Shown piece after piece: positions 1 through 8,131 of a stretch of 64,000 bases of DNA. The first letter of the stretch is position 1. Every line of letters begins with the position of its first letter. This DNA comes from Lentimicrobium saccharophilum (GTDB lineage: Bacteria > Bacteroidota > Bacteroidia > Bacteroidales > Lentimicrobiaceae): positions 1,118,968 to 1,182,967 of the forward strand of contig NZ_DF968182.1 in the NCBI RefSeq assembly GCF_001192835.1. The letters run 5' to 3'. The notes under the pieces were generated by a model. The model saw nothing but the letters and a program-made list of their open reading frames with translations. It was not told the DNA's origin and ran no database searches. Position numbers and translations under genes: made by a program.

Positions 1-20
1 GGTCGTCGCCAACCTTATAA

Positions 21-53
21 CACAAAGGCTATCCGAAAGGGTAGCCTTTTGTG
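21..53 (+). terminator. Hairpin, probable rho-independent terminator
   Basis: An 11-bp stem (CACAAAGGCTA / TAGCCTTTTGTG with one bulged T) closes a short GAAAGG-type loop. The sequence downstream is T-rich rather than a clean T run. The 20 bases before it contain a TAA at 18-20, so this may be the 3' end of a gene lying outside the window; too little is visible to name it. Confidence 0.45.
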
Positions 54-546
54 GTTTATGGTGGTTCTATTCGGGGAATATGCGACCTGCCAGATTAATG
101 TATTGATCCATGGCTAAAATAAACATGCGACTCCTCCGGAGTTGGGAAATCCGGAGACGAGCCGAGGTTTCTATAAGCATACCAATCCTCCGGAGTCGTC
201 AGACGGATATAGTTCTCCGCGCCTGAAAATATTTGATTCCCGTATAGATTCATTGAACATTCGGTTATTGTAAACAGCGGCGCACCAACAAAACGGCAAT
301 TTTATGACTCCGGAGGAGTCAAACGTGTATAGCACGGAAGATGCCACAAAGAAATTACGACTCCGGAGGAGTCGAATGTCCTCAGCCCAAGTGCATTCCA
401 CCTGCCAACCGTATAAAACCGGCCGGAAATTTTCATGCCGCATATCCTCCTTGATTGTCGGCTCTGATACAATCAACAAAATTTATAATCTCCCCCCTCC
501 CCTTTCAGAAAATAAAAACTACTTTAGACATATAAAACCAACCACC
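54..546. other. Non-coding stretch with REP-like palindromes
   Basis: No convincing gene. The stretch holds four copies of a 15-bp palindrome with core CTCCGGAG (listed separately). Reading frames that cross it on either strand are made largely of these repeats and show no recognisable protein. A polypyrimidine patch (CTCCCCCCTCCCC) lies near 490-503, shortly before the diacylglycerol kinase start. Confidence 0.5.
129..373. repeat. Four interspersed 15-bp palindromes, GACTCCGGAGGAGTC family
   Basis: Copies lie at 129-143 (GACTCCTCCGGAGTT), 184-197 (partial, AATCCTCCGGAGTC), 306-320 and 359-373 (both GACTCCGGAGGAGTC). The first two are in the opposite orientation to the last two, so the array as a whole could also fold into larger hairpins. 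They resemble REP-type elements mobilised in trans by RAYT transposases, but no RAYT gene lies in the window. Confidence 0.6.
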
Positions 547-921
547 ATGAATCTTTCATTTCTGTCAATGCGTGTTAAATCTTTCCGATGCGCCACATCG
601 GGGATCATTCAGGCAACCAAAACTGAATTAAATCTCCGAATTCATTTTGCAGCTGTTACCGCGGTTACAGCCGCTGGTTTTATTCTCGGACTCAGTCAGC
701 AGGAATGGATCGCCATCCTGCTTCTTTTTGCACTGGTTATTTCGTTGGAATTAATTAATACCTCATTTGAGAAACTATGTGATGTTATTGATCCGGAATA
801 CAACAATCCTGTCAAGAAAATCAAAGATATTGCCGCAGGTGCAGTTTTGTGGTCTACGGTTATTGCCGTAATCGCCGGAATCATTATTTTTGCACCTAAA
901 CTTCTGATCATCTTTAAATAG
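547..921 (+). CDS. dgkA: Diacylglycerol/undecaprenol kinase family integral membrane protein (DgkA)
   Basis: A 124-residue protein with the DgkA layout: a short N-terminal amphipathic segment (residues 5-25), then three membrane helices at about 32-50, 53-72 and 98-120. The family signature lies between helix 2 and 3, reading ISLELINTSFEKLCD, with the catalytic and metal-binding Glu/Asn residues. Members phosphorylate diacylglycerol or undecaprenol in the inner membrane using ATP. The ATG at 547 gives the normal family length; the frame is open back to 304 but that part runs through palindromic repeats. An internal ATG at 568 is possible. The next gene follows 33 bp downstream on the same strand. 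Confidence 0.85.
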   Translation: MNLSFLSMRVKSFRCATSGIIQATKTELNLRIHFAAVTAVTAAGFILGLSQQEWIAILLLFALVISLELINTSFEKLCDVIDPEYNNPVKKIKDIAAGAVLWSTVIAVIAGIIIFAPKLLIIFK

Positions 922-953
922 GCTGATCATATTATTTAAATTCTTTCAATTAC

Positions 954-1799
954 ATGATGCTGATTGCAGACAGTGGTTCCACCAAAACAGACTGGTGTAT
1001 TATTGACAAATACGGGGATAAAAAAGTCGTCCAGACCATAGGCATAAATCCCTATCATATGAATTCCGCTGCCATCAGGGAAGTTCTGGATAAGGAGCTC
1101 TATCCTTTCATGAACCCGGAATCAATAAATGAGATATTTTTCTACGGATCCGGATGTTCAACCGATCAGAAGTGCAGAACTGTTGACAATGTTCTGAGAG
1201 ACTTTTTCAAAAAGGCTTCTGTTGAAGTAAACCACGACCTGCTTGGGGCAGCCCGTGCTTTGTGTGACCACAAACCCGGCATTGCCTGTATTCTGGGCAC
1301 GGGTTCCAACTCCTGTTTTTTCGATGGAAAAGAAATCACACAAAATGCCGTATCCCTTGGTTTTGTGCTGGGGGATGAAGGTAGTGGTGCCCATCTGGGT
1401 AAGCAACTGATCGTTGATTATTTTCACAACAACCTGCCGCCTGAACTCCATGCCCTGATCAATGAAGAATTCCGGCTCAGCCTGGAATCAACACTCGACG
1501 CAATCTACAACCAACCCAGGCCCAACCGTTTCCTGGCATCTTTCAGCCCTTTTATATTTAAGCATAAGGAGCATCCTTATTTCAGGGAACTTATCATTAA
1601 AAGTTTCGATGAATTTTTCAGAATCAGTGTAAGCAAATATGAGGAGTATAATTCTGTAGATGTTAACTTCCTCGGTTCAATTGCCTTCTTCTTCAGTGAC
1701 CTGCTGCATATCTCTGCAGAAAAATTCGGGATCAGAATCGGGACCATCAGCCGTTCAGCCATAGACGGATTAAGTTTGTACCACATTTCTGAAAATTAA
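954..1799 (+). CDS. BadF/BadG-type ATPase, N-acetylglucosamine kinase-like
   Basis: A 281-residue member of the ASKHA sugar-kinase fold. The phosphate-1 loop is near the N-terminus (ADSGSTKTDW, residues 5-14), the second glycine-rich phosphate loop is LGTGSNSC near residue 115, and GDEGSGAHLGK lies near 142-152. In Bacteroidota this short BadF-type protein is usually annotated as an N-acetylglucosamine kinase, which would feed recycled amino sugar into wall or energy metabolism. Substrate is inferred from family only. Two ATG codons are in tandem (954 and 957). It lies between dgkA and a secreted serine hydrolase on the same strand and is probably co-transcribed with them. Confidence 0.75.
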   Translation: MMLIADSGSTKTDWCIIDKYGDKKVVQTIGINPYHMNSAAIREVLDKELYPFMNPESINEIFFYGSGCSTDQKCRTVDNVLRDFFKKASVEVNHDLLGAARALCDHKPGIACILGTGSNSCFFDGKEITQNAVSLGFVLGDEGSGAHLGKQLIVDYFHNNLPPELHALINEEFRLSLESTLDAIYNQPRPNRFLASFSPFIFKHKEHPYFRELIIKSFDEFFRISVSKYEEYNSVDVNFLGSIAFFFSDLLHISAEKFGIRIGTISRSAIDGLSLYHISEN

Positions 1800-1803
1800 A
1801 TCA

Positions 1804-3363
1804 TTGATATACATGGAACGTTCTAAAAAGTTCATAACCTCCATTATTTTATCTCTTACATTACTATCATGTATCACAGCCTCCGGCCAGAATAAAAAGG
1901 CCGGCGAACTGGATAAATACTTCGAAAATGCCCTTATAAAGTGGAGAGTTCCCGGCATGGCTGTCGGCATCATCAAGGACAATCAGGTGTTTCTGCTTAA
2001 AGGATATGGCGTCCGCGAAACCGGAAAACAGGATGCTGTTGATGAAAATACCCTGTTCGCCGTTGCTTCAAATACCAAATCATTTACGTCAACCGCCCTG
2101 GGCATGCTGGTAGATGAAGGGAAAATAAGCTGGGATGATAAGGTTACGGACCACCTCCCCTGGTTTCGGCTTTATGATCCTTATGTAACCATGAACATCA
2201 CCATCAGGGACCTGCTGACACATCGTACAGGTCTCGAAACCTTCAGCGGAGACCTGATCTGGTATGGCAGTACCCATTCCCGCGAGGAAGTAGTCAGACG
2301 TGCTTCCAATCTGAAACCCACCCATGGTTTCAGAGCAGGATACGGTTACTCAAATATTATGTATCTCGCAGCAGGACTGATCATTGAAAAAGTCAGCGGG
2401 TTAAGATGGGACGATTTTATCAGCCAGAGAATATTCGGGCCACTCGGCATGAATTCCTCAAATACCAGTATAACCAGGCTGGATTTGAATGGTAATACTG
2501 CTATCCCGCACAATGACGCGGATAATGAAGTAATCCCTATCAAATACCTGAATTGGGACAATATAGGGCCGGCAGGATCAATCAATTCCTCTGCATCGGA
2601 CATGTTGAAATGGATAAGATTTCAGCTGGAAAAAGGCAAAATAAACGGACAACCGCTGATAAGTGAGAAAGCACTGCGCGAAATATGGTCCCCCCAGATT
2701 ATGCAGAAGGTTTCACCATTCTCTGAGAAAAACTGGCCCTCCACACATTTCAAAAGCTACGGAATGGGCTGGTCGTTAATGGATTATCATGGAAAGAAAA
2801 TCATTTCTCATTCAGGAGGGTATGATGGATTTATTTCATTTTCTGCTTTTGTTCCTGAGGCTGATCTCGGGTATGTAATCCTGACAAACAAAAACTCAAG
2901 CCTCTACTTGCCGCTTTCGTACCGCATTCTCGACTATTTCCTTTCAGATGAGCGAACTGACTGGAGCGAAAAAATCTTCGAACTGATCGAACAGGGGAAT
3001 GCCGCTGAAAAGAAAAAATCAGAAGAAGAAATTGCCGGACGGATTACAGGAACATCCCCTGCCCTGCCTTTATCGCAATACTGCGGAACCTATACCAGCG
3101 AAATATATGGTGATGCGGAAGTTCAACTGAAAGATGATCAACTTTATCTGATTTTTAAACATACTCCGATTTTCCACAGCCCGCTCGAACACTGGCATTA
3201 CAATACTTTTACCCTGAAATTTCCAGAAGTACCCTCATTACCTCAGGGTAAAGCCGCATTTATCCTGAACAGGGATAACCAGATTGACAGAATGTTGATA
3301 GACGTTCCAAATCCTGATTTTGACTTTACCGAACTTGATTTTATCCGGCAACAACAGGATTAA
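1804..3363 (+). CDS. Secreted serine hydrolase, class C beta-lactamase/esterase family
   Basis: About 519 residues. A signal sequence (hydrophobic residues 11-25, ending LLSC, a possible lipobox) is followed by a beta-lactamase-type serine hydrolase domain. The catalytic Ser-x-x-Lys is in [11 protein letters not shown] (residues 81-91), the Tyr-x-Asn element is YGYSN, and [10 protein letters not shown] corresponds to the third active-site strand. The C-terminal 100 residues form a separate beta-rich domain of the DUF3471 type. These enzymes act on peptides or esters in the periplasm; true beta-lactamase activity is not implied. An ATG at 1813 is an alternative start. Its stop overlaps the stop of the convergent msrB gene by four bases. 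Confidence 0.8.
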   Translation: MIYMERSKKFITSIILSLTLLSCITASGQNKKAGELDKYFENALIKWRVPGMAVGIIKDNQVFLLKGYGVRETGKQDAVDENTLFAVASNTKSFTSTALGMLVDEGKISWDDKVTDHLPWFRLYDPYVTMNITIRDLLTHRTGLETFSGDLIWYGSTHSREEVVRRASNLKPTHGFRAGYGYSNIMYLAAGLIIEKVSGLRWDDFISQRIFGPLGMNSSNTSITRLDLNGNTAIPHNDADNEVIPIKYLNWDNIGPAGSINSSASDMLKWIRFQLEKGKINGQPLISEKALREIWSPQIMQKVSPFSEKNWPSTHFKSYGMGWSLMDYHGKKIISHSGGYDGFISFSAFVPEADLGYVILTNKNSSLYLPLSYRILDYFLSDERTDWSEKIFELIEQGNAAEKKKSEEEIAGRITGTSPALPLSQYCGTYTSEIYGDAEVQLKDDQLYLIFKHTPIFHSPLEHWHYNTFTLKFPEVPSLPQGKAAFILNRDNQIDRMLIDVPNPDFDFTELDFIRQQQD

Positions 3364-3914
3364 TGAATGCTTTGAAAATTTGCTGAATCCGCTTCATTCC
3401 GGATCTGAAGAGCACTCTTAAAAAGCAGTGCATCAGAGTTTATACAATACCTTAACCCTGTCGGGGGCGGTCCGTCATTAAACACATGTCCTAGATGCCC
3501 CCCGCACTTTGAACAAACAACCTCCGTCCGTACCATTCCAAAACTCAGGTCTGTATGCTCCTCTACATTTTGCTTTGCGGCGGGTTCACTGAAACTTGGC
3601 CATCCGCAACCCGCATCAAACTTGGTTCCTGAATCAAACAGCTCATTGCCGCATCCTGCACAGTAGTACTTTCCTTCCACAAATAACTGGTCATATAAAC
3701 CGCTTCCCGGACGCTCTGTTCCCTTTTTCCTGAGTATATAGTATTGCTCCGGCGTTAAGACTTCCTTCCATTCTTCATCAGTTTTAACAACTTTTTCCGG
3801 TAGCTGAATCTTACCCTCTTTCATTTTAGCAGTTTTTTGTGTTTCATGTTTACATGCATTGAAACCCACCATCATTAAAATGACCAGATAAAAGTTTAAT
3901 AGATTTTTTTTCAT
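3360..3914 (-). CDS. msrB: Peptide methionine-R-sulfoxide reductase MsrB, exported
   Basis: A 184-residue protein that reduces methionine-R-sulfoxide in proteins. The N-terminus is a signal sequence ending in FNAC, probably a lipoprotein anchor. The MsrB domain covers residues about 45-170. It has both zinc CxxC pairs (CAGC and CSKC), the GWPSF strand, and the catalytic [11 protein letters not shown] segment. An export signal on MsrB is common in Bacteroidota and points to periplasmic repair. It is the only minus-strand gene in this part of the window, converges on the serine hydrolase and overlaps its stop codon. Confidence 0.92.
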   Translation of the reverse strand: MKKNLLNFYLVILMMVGFNACKHETQKTAKMKEGKIQLPEKVVKTDEEWKEVLTPEQYYILRKKGTERPGSGLYDQLFVEGKYYCAGCGNELFDSGTKFDAGCGWPSFSEPAAKQNVEEHTDLSFGMVRTEVVCSKCGGHLGHVFNDGPPPTGLRYCINSDALLFKSALQIRNEADSANFQSIH

Positions 3915-4359
3915 GATCAGAAAATATCAGGGTTCATTGAAAAAACAATTCATCATCCGGCTTTGTTTGCCGGATCATCATAAAGAATAACAATCCCTGA
4001 CGTCCAGAATAAAAATTCATCGCATTATTGCAGAAATTAAACATGAATAGCTAAATTTACACTGAAAAGAGACTGTGGGTCTTGCCGTTCAGCATAAATC
4101 CACTTTCAGTGAATGACGGATGGAAAAAATGTCCGGTTAATTCTCATTTGGTCAATTCATCGTTGATCAGGTAAATCAGCAAAGACCCGCAGACTCAATC
4201 AGGATCCCGGAGACTGCCAGATCCCCGGGAATCGTAAAGATTATTTATTAATGCATTATCAATATAAAAAGAACAATATTGATTTTTTTATTCCCGAAAG
4301 GGAACCTGATTCCCCGGCCGGAAATAAAATTTAGTTTTCACCGTGTAAAATTTGAGCGT
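3915..4359. other. Intergenic region, no gene seen
   Basis: A 445-bp divergent region between msrB and the DUF456 gene. The frame of the downstream gene is open back to 4279, but the extra residues are not family-like. A G+C-rich imperfect hairpin (GATCCCGG ... CCGGGAATC) lies near 4202-4232 and a small TTCCCGAAAGGGAA hairpin near 4292-4305. No strong promoter box was identified. Confidence 0.5.
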
Positions 4360-4836
4360 ATGGATTGGCTTTGGATCACACTTGGAGTTGTTTTAATTAT
4401 TGCAGGCCTGGCTGGTTGTATCATTCCCCTGATACCAGGCCCTCCGCTCAGTTATCTTGGTTTGGTAATAATTCAGTTTGCACTTAATGAACCTTTTACG
4501 TACCGCTTTATGGTAATCTGGCTGCTGATAACGATCGGTGTCACACTGCTTGATTACTATGTTCCAATCTGGGGTACAAAGAAATTCGGCGGAAGCCGGA
4601 GTGGTATCTGGGGGGCTACCTTTGGGTTGCTGATCGGAATTTTCTTTTTCCCACCATTCGGGATGATTGCCGGACCCTTTATAGGAGCAGTGATTGGAGA
4701 ACTGATCATCGGTAAGGACTCTGCAACGGCCATCAGGTCGGGATTTGGTTCGTTTATCGGTTTTATCGCGGGAACAGTAATGAAGCTCGCCGTTTCATTT
4801 ATTATGGCATTTTACTTCTTCAAAGCGATCATCTGA
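4360..4836 (+). CDS. DUF456 family membrane protein
   Basis: A 158-residue integral membrane protein starting MDWLWITLG. It has a first helix (about residues 4-24) followed by the conserved IPLIPGPPLSYLGL loop/helix typical of DUF456. Further hydrophobic segments at about 45-62, 78-112 (glycine-rich, GLLIGIFFFPPFG) and 125-155 follow. The function of DUF456 is unknown. The ATG at 4360 was preferred to 4279 because the family begins just before the first helix. It ends four bases before the transketolase N-subunit gene and is likely in the same transcript. Confidence 0.8.
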   Translation: MDWLWITLGVVLIIAGLAGCIIPLIPGPPLSYLGLVIIQFALNEPFTYRFMVIWLLITIGVTLLDYYVPIWGTKKFGGSRSGIWGATFGLLIGIFFFPPFGMIAGPFIGAVIGELIIGKDSATAIRSGFGSFIGFIAGTVMKLAVSFIMAFYFFKAII

Positions 4837-4840
4837 ATCT

Positions 4841-5713
4841 ATGATCAAAATCAGCGATCCCCGCAAATTACTGAATATCAGTTATCAGACCAGGGCACTC
4901 ATTATTAAAATGCTTTCGGCGGCAGGCTCAGGTCATACTGGTGGATCCCTTGGGCTGGCAGATATTTTTACCTGTCTTTATTTCAACGAACTAAATCATA
5001 ATCCTGAAAATCCTGTCTGGCCAGATCGTGACAGGGTGATTCTTTCTATCGGGCATGTTGCACCGGTTTTTTATGCGACCCTTTCTCAAGCCGGTTATTT
5101 TGATAAATCAGAGTTGTTTACACTGCGCAAACTCGGATCAAGGCTGCAGGGGCATCCGGGTATGGATTGGGGACTCCCCGGAATCGAAACATCCTCCGGA
5201 TCTCTGGGACAAGGTTTGTCCATCGCCACAGGTATGGCAATCGTTGCAAAAAAAAGTTTGCCGGATATCAGGGTGTTCAGTATTCACGGCGACGGGGAGT
5301 TGCAGGAGGGACAAATATGGGAAGCCGCGATGGCTGCTGTACACTACAACCTTGATAACATTACCGCCATTGTTGACCTGAACGGAGTTCAGATTGACGG
5401 CCCGACATCGGCAGTAATGCAATTGAACCCACTGTCAGAAAAATGGCGGGCATTTGGCTGGAATGTTATCAATTGCGATGGTCACGACATTCCCGGAATC
5501 CTGGCTGCATTCAGAAAGGCACGGTTGTGTTCAGGCAAGCCCTCGGTTATCCTTGCCGAAACAATCATGGGGAAAGGTGTTAAAACCATAGAAAACGACC
5601 ACCGCTGGCATGGCCGGGCTCCCTCACCCGCCGAAGCCATTGAGTTCCTTTGTCAGATAGATGAAATTTACCGTATTGAACTAGCCAAAATCAAAACTGT
5701 CAATGATGTTTAA
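4841..5713 (+). CDS. Transketolase, N-terminal (thiamine diphosphate-binding) subunit
   Basis: A 290-residue protein matching the N-terminal third of transketolase. Visible elements are SAAGSGHTGGSLG (substrate/ThDP loop, residues 26-38), the segment LSIGHVAPVFY, GSLGQGLSIATGMA, and the ThDP/metal motif GDGELQEGQIWEA ending with Asn in VDLNGVQ. With the next gene it forms a split transketolase that moves two-carbon units in the non-oxidative pentose phosphate pathway. The two genes overlap by 11 bp, which fits translational coupling of subunits made in equal amounts. Confidence 0.92.
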   Translation: MIKISDPRKLLNISYQTRALIIKMLSAAGSGHTGGSLGLADIFTCLYFNELNHNPENPVWPDRDRVILSIGHVAPVFYATLSQAGYFDKSELFTLRKLGSRLQGHPGMDWGLPGIETSSGSLGQGLSIATGMAIVAKKSLPDIRVFSIHGDGELQEGQIWEAAMAAVHYNLDNITAIVDLNGVQIDGPTSAVMQLNPLSEKWRAFGWNVINCDGHDIPGILAAFRKARLCSGKPSVILAETIMGKGVKTIENDHRWHGRAPSPAEAIEFLCQIDEIYRIELAKIKTVNDV

Positions 5714-6668
5714 CAACAGGGGAAATCGTTCGACCAGAGAAGGATTCGGAGAAGGACTACTCGAAGCCGGCCGGATGAATCCTAACGTTTTTGCCCTAGG
5801 TGCAGACATCACCGTTTCGACAGGTGTCAATCTCTTTGCCGGGGCATTTCCTGAAAACTTCATCTCCCTGGGCATTGCAGAGCAAAATTGTGCGGGTGTT
5901 GCTGCAGGTATGGCTTTGATGGGTAAAATTCCGGTTTTCACAACTTATGCCGTTTTCTCAGCCATACGTGCTACCGATCAGGTCAGGATTTCCATTTGTT
6001 ACAACAATCTTCATGTAATGATCGGTGGAGCACATGCCGGCATCTCTGTTGGTCCTGATGGAGCCACTCACCAGGCTCTTGAAGATATCGCTGTGATGCG
6101 GTGCCTTCCGAATATGACAGTAATATCCCCCTGCGATGCCACACAGGCTGCAATTCTCACCCGTAAAGCCATTCTTGAAGAAAAAGGCCCGGTTTACCTG
6201 AGGTTTGGCCGCGAAGCAGTTGCCGATTTCACCCCTCCGGAGCTTGAGACCCAAATAGGTAAAGCGCAAATGCTTCAACCAGGAAACCACCTCACCCTGA
6301 TCGCGACAGGACATATGGTGTGGGAAGCACTGAAAGCTGCAGAAATACTATCCCTCAAAGGCATCAACGCCAGGGTTATCAACATGCATACGATCAAACC
6401 GATCGACGCCGATGCCATCCTGGAAGCAGCAAAAGAGACCCGGTTGATCATCAGCATAGAAGAGCACCAGGTTACCGGCGGACTGGGAAGTGCCATCGCT
6501 GAGGTGTTGGTCGGAAACTGCCCGGTGAGAATGGAGAGAATCGGAATCCCTGATTGCTTCGGTGAATCAGGAAAACCCGAAGAACTACTTGATAAATACG
6601 GACTTACCGCCGATAAAATCGCCAGGAAAGCCGAATCCATCTTCCGGGCTAAACAGATTTCATCCTGA
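5703..6668 (+). CDS. Transketolase, C-terminal subunit
   Basis: A 321-residue protein covering the pyrimidine-binding and C-terminal domains of transketolase. It has FISLGIAEQNCAGVAAGMA with the catalytic Glu that activates thiamine diphosphate, followed by FTTYAVFSAIRATDQVR and GGAHAGISVGPDGATHQALED. The C-terminal domain carries HTIKPIDADAI. ATG codons at 5703 and 5706 both overlap the end of the N-subunit gene. The 3' end overlaps the convergent truA gene by 20 bp. Confidence 0.92.
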   Translation: MMFNNRGNRSTREGFGEGLLEAGRMNPNVFALGADITVSTGVNLFAGAFPENFISLGIAEQNCAGVAAGMALMGKIPVFTTYAVFSAIRATDQVRISICYNNLHVMIGGAHAGISVGPDGATHQALEDIAVMRCLPNMTVISPCDATQAAILTRKAILEEKGPVYLRFGREAVADFTPPELETQIGKAQMLQPGNHLTLIATGHMVWEALKAAEILSLKGINARVINMHTIKPIDADAILEAAKETRLIISIEEHQVTGGLGSAIAEVLVGNCPVRMERIGIPDCFGESGKPEELLDKYGLTADKIARKAESIFRAKQISS

Positions 6669-7419
6669 ATCCCTCGGGATATTCAATGTCTTCAAGAAAC
6701 AGCCCATGGGCCGGAACCGATTCGCCGGCGTCAGAGCGACTCCCGTTCAGGATCAGATCCCGGAAACCGGTTTCATCCATTTTCCCCTTACCCACTTCAA
6801 TCAGAGTTCCGGTTATTGCCCTTACCATATTCCTCAGGAACCTGTTGGCTTTTATATGATAAATCAGTAAACCGGGCTCTTCAATAAAATATGATTCGGA
6901 TATATGACAAATAGTTGAACCGGTTTCGGAACCCTTTTTCGAAAAACATGAAAACTCAGTGTATTCAGGCAATAATGAGGCGATGTGTTTCATGGCCTCA
7001 AGATTGAGTTTCCCTTCATATCTCCATGAAAAATCCGCCAAAAACGGGTTCTTTTTTCTGCTCAGGTAATATCTGTATGTTCTGGAAACCGCAGAAAATC
7101 GGGCATGAATTCCAGCCTCCACCGGAAAAATCTGAAACAAAGCAACTGAAGGAGGGAGCACCCTGTTCATCCGGTAAACCAACTCCTTTAATTCATCCGC
7201 ATGAAACCTGTGCTGAAAACCAAAATGGGCATAGTAATTCCGCGCATGAACTCCTGTATCGGTGCGACCGGCTCCTGTAACCGATATTTTTTCCCTGAGA
7301 AGCATTGACAGCGTTGATTCCAGGGATTGCTGCACCGAGGGAGATGCGGGCTGAACCTGCCATCCGTTAAATTCTTTGCCATTATATGCCAGATGAATAA
7401 AATACCTGAAACTGTCCAT
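6649..7419 (-). CDS. truA: tRNA pseudouridine synthase A (positions 38-40)
   Basis: A 256-residue TruA that isomerises uridines 38-40 in the anticodon stem-loop. The catalytic aspartate is in GAGRTDTGVHA, about residues 48-58. Other family elements are YNGKEFNGWQVQP near the N-terminus, the RTYRYYLS strand and FLRNMVRAITGTLIEVG in the second domain. The ATG at 7419 was chosen because the protein then begins just before the conserved first strand; the frame runs on to 7473 without similarity. It converges on the transketolase C-subunit gene and overlaps its last 20 bases. Confidence 0.93.
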   Translation of the reverse strand: MDSFRYFIHLAYNGKEFNGWQVQPASPSVQQSLESTLSMLLREKISVTGAGRTDTGVHARNYYAHFGFQHRFHADELKELVYRMNRVLPPSVALFQIFPVEAGIHARFSAVSRTYRYYLSRKKNPFLADFSWRYEGKLNLEAMKHIASLLPEYTEFSCFSKKGSETGSTICHISESYFIEEPGLLIYHIKANRFLRNMVRAITGTLIEVGKGKMDETGFRDLILNGSRSDAGESVPAHGLFLEDIEYPEGFRMKSV

Positions 7420-7537
7420 CGGGATAAAAGTACAAAATACAACCATACTTCCATGGTAGTCTGAACGAATCAAAAATTGAATTATCTGAATTTAGAATAG
7501 TTATAAATTAAGTAAAACATGCGAAAAAAGGACACTG

Positions 7538-7555
7538 TTGTTAATTAATTCACAA
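7538..7555. promoter_or_regulatory. Rex-type operator 1 of the hydC1B1A1 operon
   Basis: TTGTTAATTAATTCACAA is an 18-bp interrupted inverted repeat. It matches the Rex consensus TTGTGAAnnnnTTCACAA at 13 of the 14 specified positions; the one variant base, T in TTGTTAA, is a common Rex variant. It lies upstream of the -7 box. Rex is a repressor released by a high NADH/NAD+ ratio. The regulator gene itself is not in the window. Confidence 0.7.
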
Positions 7556-7564
7556 AAGAATTTC

Positions 7565-7572
7565 TACTTTTG
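7565..7572 (+). promoter_or_regulatory. -7 promoter box of hydC1B1A1
   Basis: TACTTTTG matches the Bacteroidota TAnnTTTG -7 element. A TTG at 7538-7540 is a possible -33 element but is 24 bp away, longer than usual. The box lies between the two Rex-type operators, which are centred 42 bp apart (four helical turns). Confidence 0.6.
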
Positions 7573-7579
7573 AGGTGAA

Positions 7580-7597
7580 TTGTTAATCAATTCACAA
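7580..7597. promoter_or_regulatory. Rex-type operator 2 of the hydC1B1A1 operon
   Basis: TTGTTAATCAATTCACAA has the same half-sites as operator 1 with a different 4-bp spacer. It lies just downstream of the -7 box, over the expected transcription start, which is a classical repressor position. Confidence 0.7.
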
Positions 7598-7644
7598 GTC
7601 ACACTCAATCTACTAATCAACAAAGTATTTTATCAACTAAAGTC

Positions 7645-7650
7645 GGAGGA
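7645..7650 (+). promoter_or_regulatory. Strong Shine-Dalgarno sequence for hydC1
   Basis: GGAGGA lies four bases before the ATG at 7655. Bacteroidota genes generally lack such sequences, so it stands out from the neighbouring genes. Confidence 0.6.
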
Positions 7651-7654
7651 TTAA

Positions 7655-8125
7655 ATGTTAACAACAGAAGCACTCGTAAAAGAGCTGGTTGAAAAAAACG
7701 GCAGAACCCGAAACAGCCTGATGCCGGTATTGCAGGGCATCGTGCAACAGGAACACTTCCTGTCGGAAGAAGCTTTACTGTGCGTTGCCAGGGAACTCGA
7801 TCTTGCAGCAGCAGATGTATACGGTACAGCCTCTTTTTACACGTTTCTCGACACTGTGCCGAGGGGAAAAAACATTATCAGGGTTTGCAAGACCATCACC
7901 TGCCACATGAAAGGCAAGGATGAAATCATCAACACACTGAGCAACGCACTTAAAATCAAGGTAGGTGAAACAACCCATGACAAGAAATTTACACTTTTGA
8001 CCGCCAATTGCCTGGGATGGTGTCACAAGGGACCAGTTATGCTGATCAACGATGAGGTTTATCCTGAACTTACGCCTCAGAAGGCTCTTGAAATTGTTGA
8101 AGAGTACGCCAAAAGCACTCACTAA
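7655..8125 (+). CDS. hydC: NuoE-like [2Fe-2S] subunit of NADH-dependent [FeFe]-hydrogenase 1 (HydC1)
   Basis: A 156-residue subunit of the thioredoxin-like [2Fe-2S] ferredoxin family. After an N-terminal helical bundle come the conserved YGTASFYTF segment and four cluster cysteines arranged as CKTITC (C-x4-C) and CLGWC (C-x3-C). In trimeric hydrogenases this subunit passes electrons between the flavin subunit HydB and the hydrogenase core. It opens an operon with hydB1 (6 bp downstream) and hydA1, behind a promoter flanked by two Rex-type operators. It is a distant paralogue of HydC2 at the end of the next operon. Confidence 0.88.
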   Translation: MLTTEALVKELVEKNGRTRNSLMPVLQGIVQQEHFLSEEALLCVARELDLAAADVYGTASFYTFLDTVPRGKNIIRVCKTITCHMKGKDEIINTLSNALKIKVGETTHDKKFTLLTANCLGWCHKGPVMLINDEVYPELTPQKALEIVEEYAKSTH

Positions 8126-8131
8126 ACCCAA

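Noticed and set aside
304-546. 81-residue N-terminal extension of the diacylglycerol kinase
   Set aside because: The extension runs through the palindromic repeats and has no membrane or kinase-like character; the family starts at the ATG at 547.
1804-3363. Antibiotic-resistance class C beta-lactamase
   Set aside because: The SxxK and YxN motifs only show the wide serine-hydrolase family; length, DUF3471-like tail and context are those of a house-keeping esterase/peptidase.
4068-4198. Inverted repeat GACTGTGGGTCTT / AAGACCCGCAGACT about 105 bp apart
   Set aside because: Imperfect (one to two mismatches), no target duplication or transposon-like ends; could be chance in the intergenic space.
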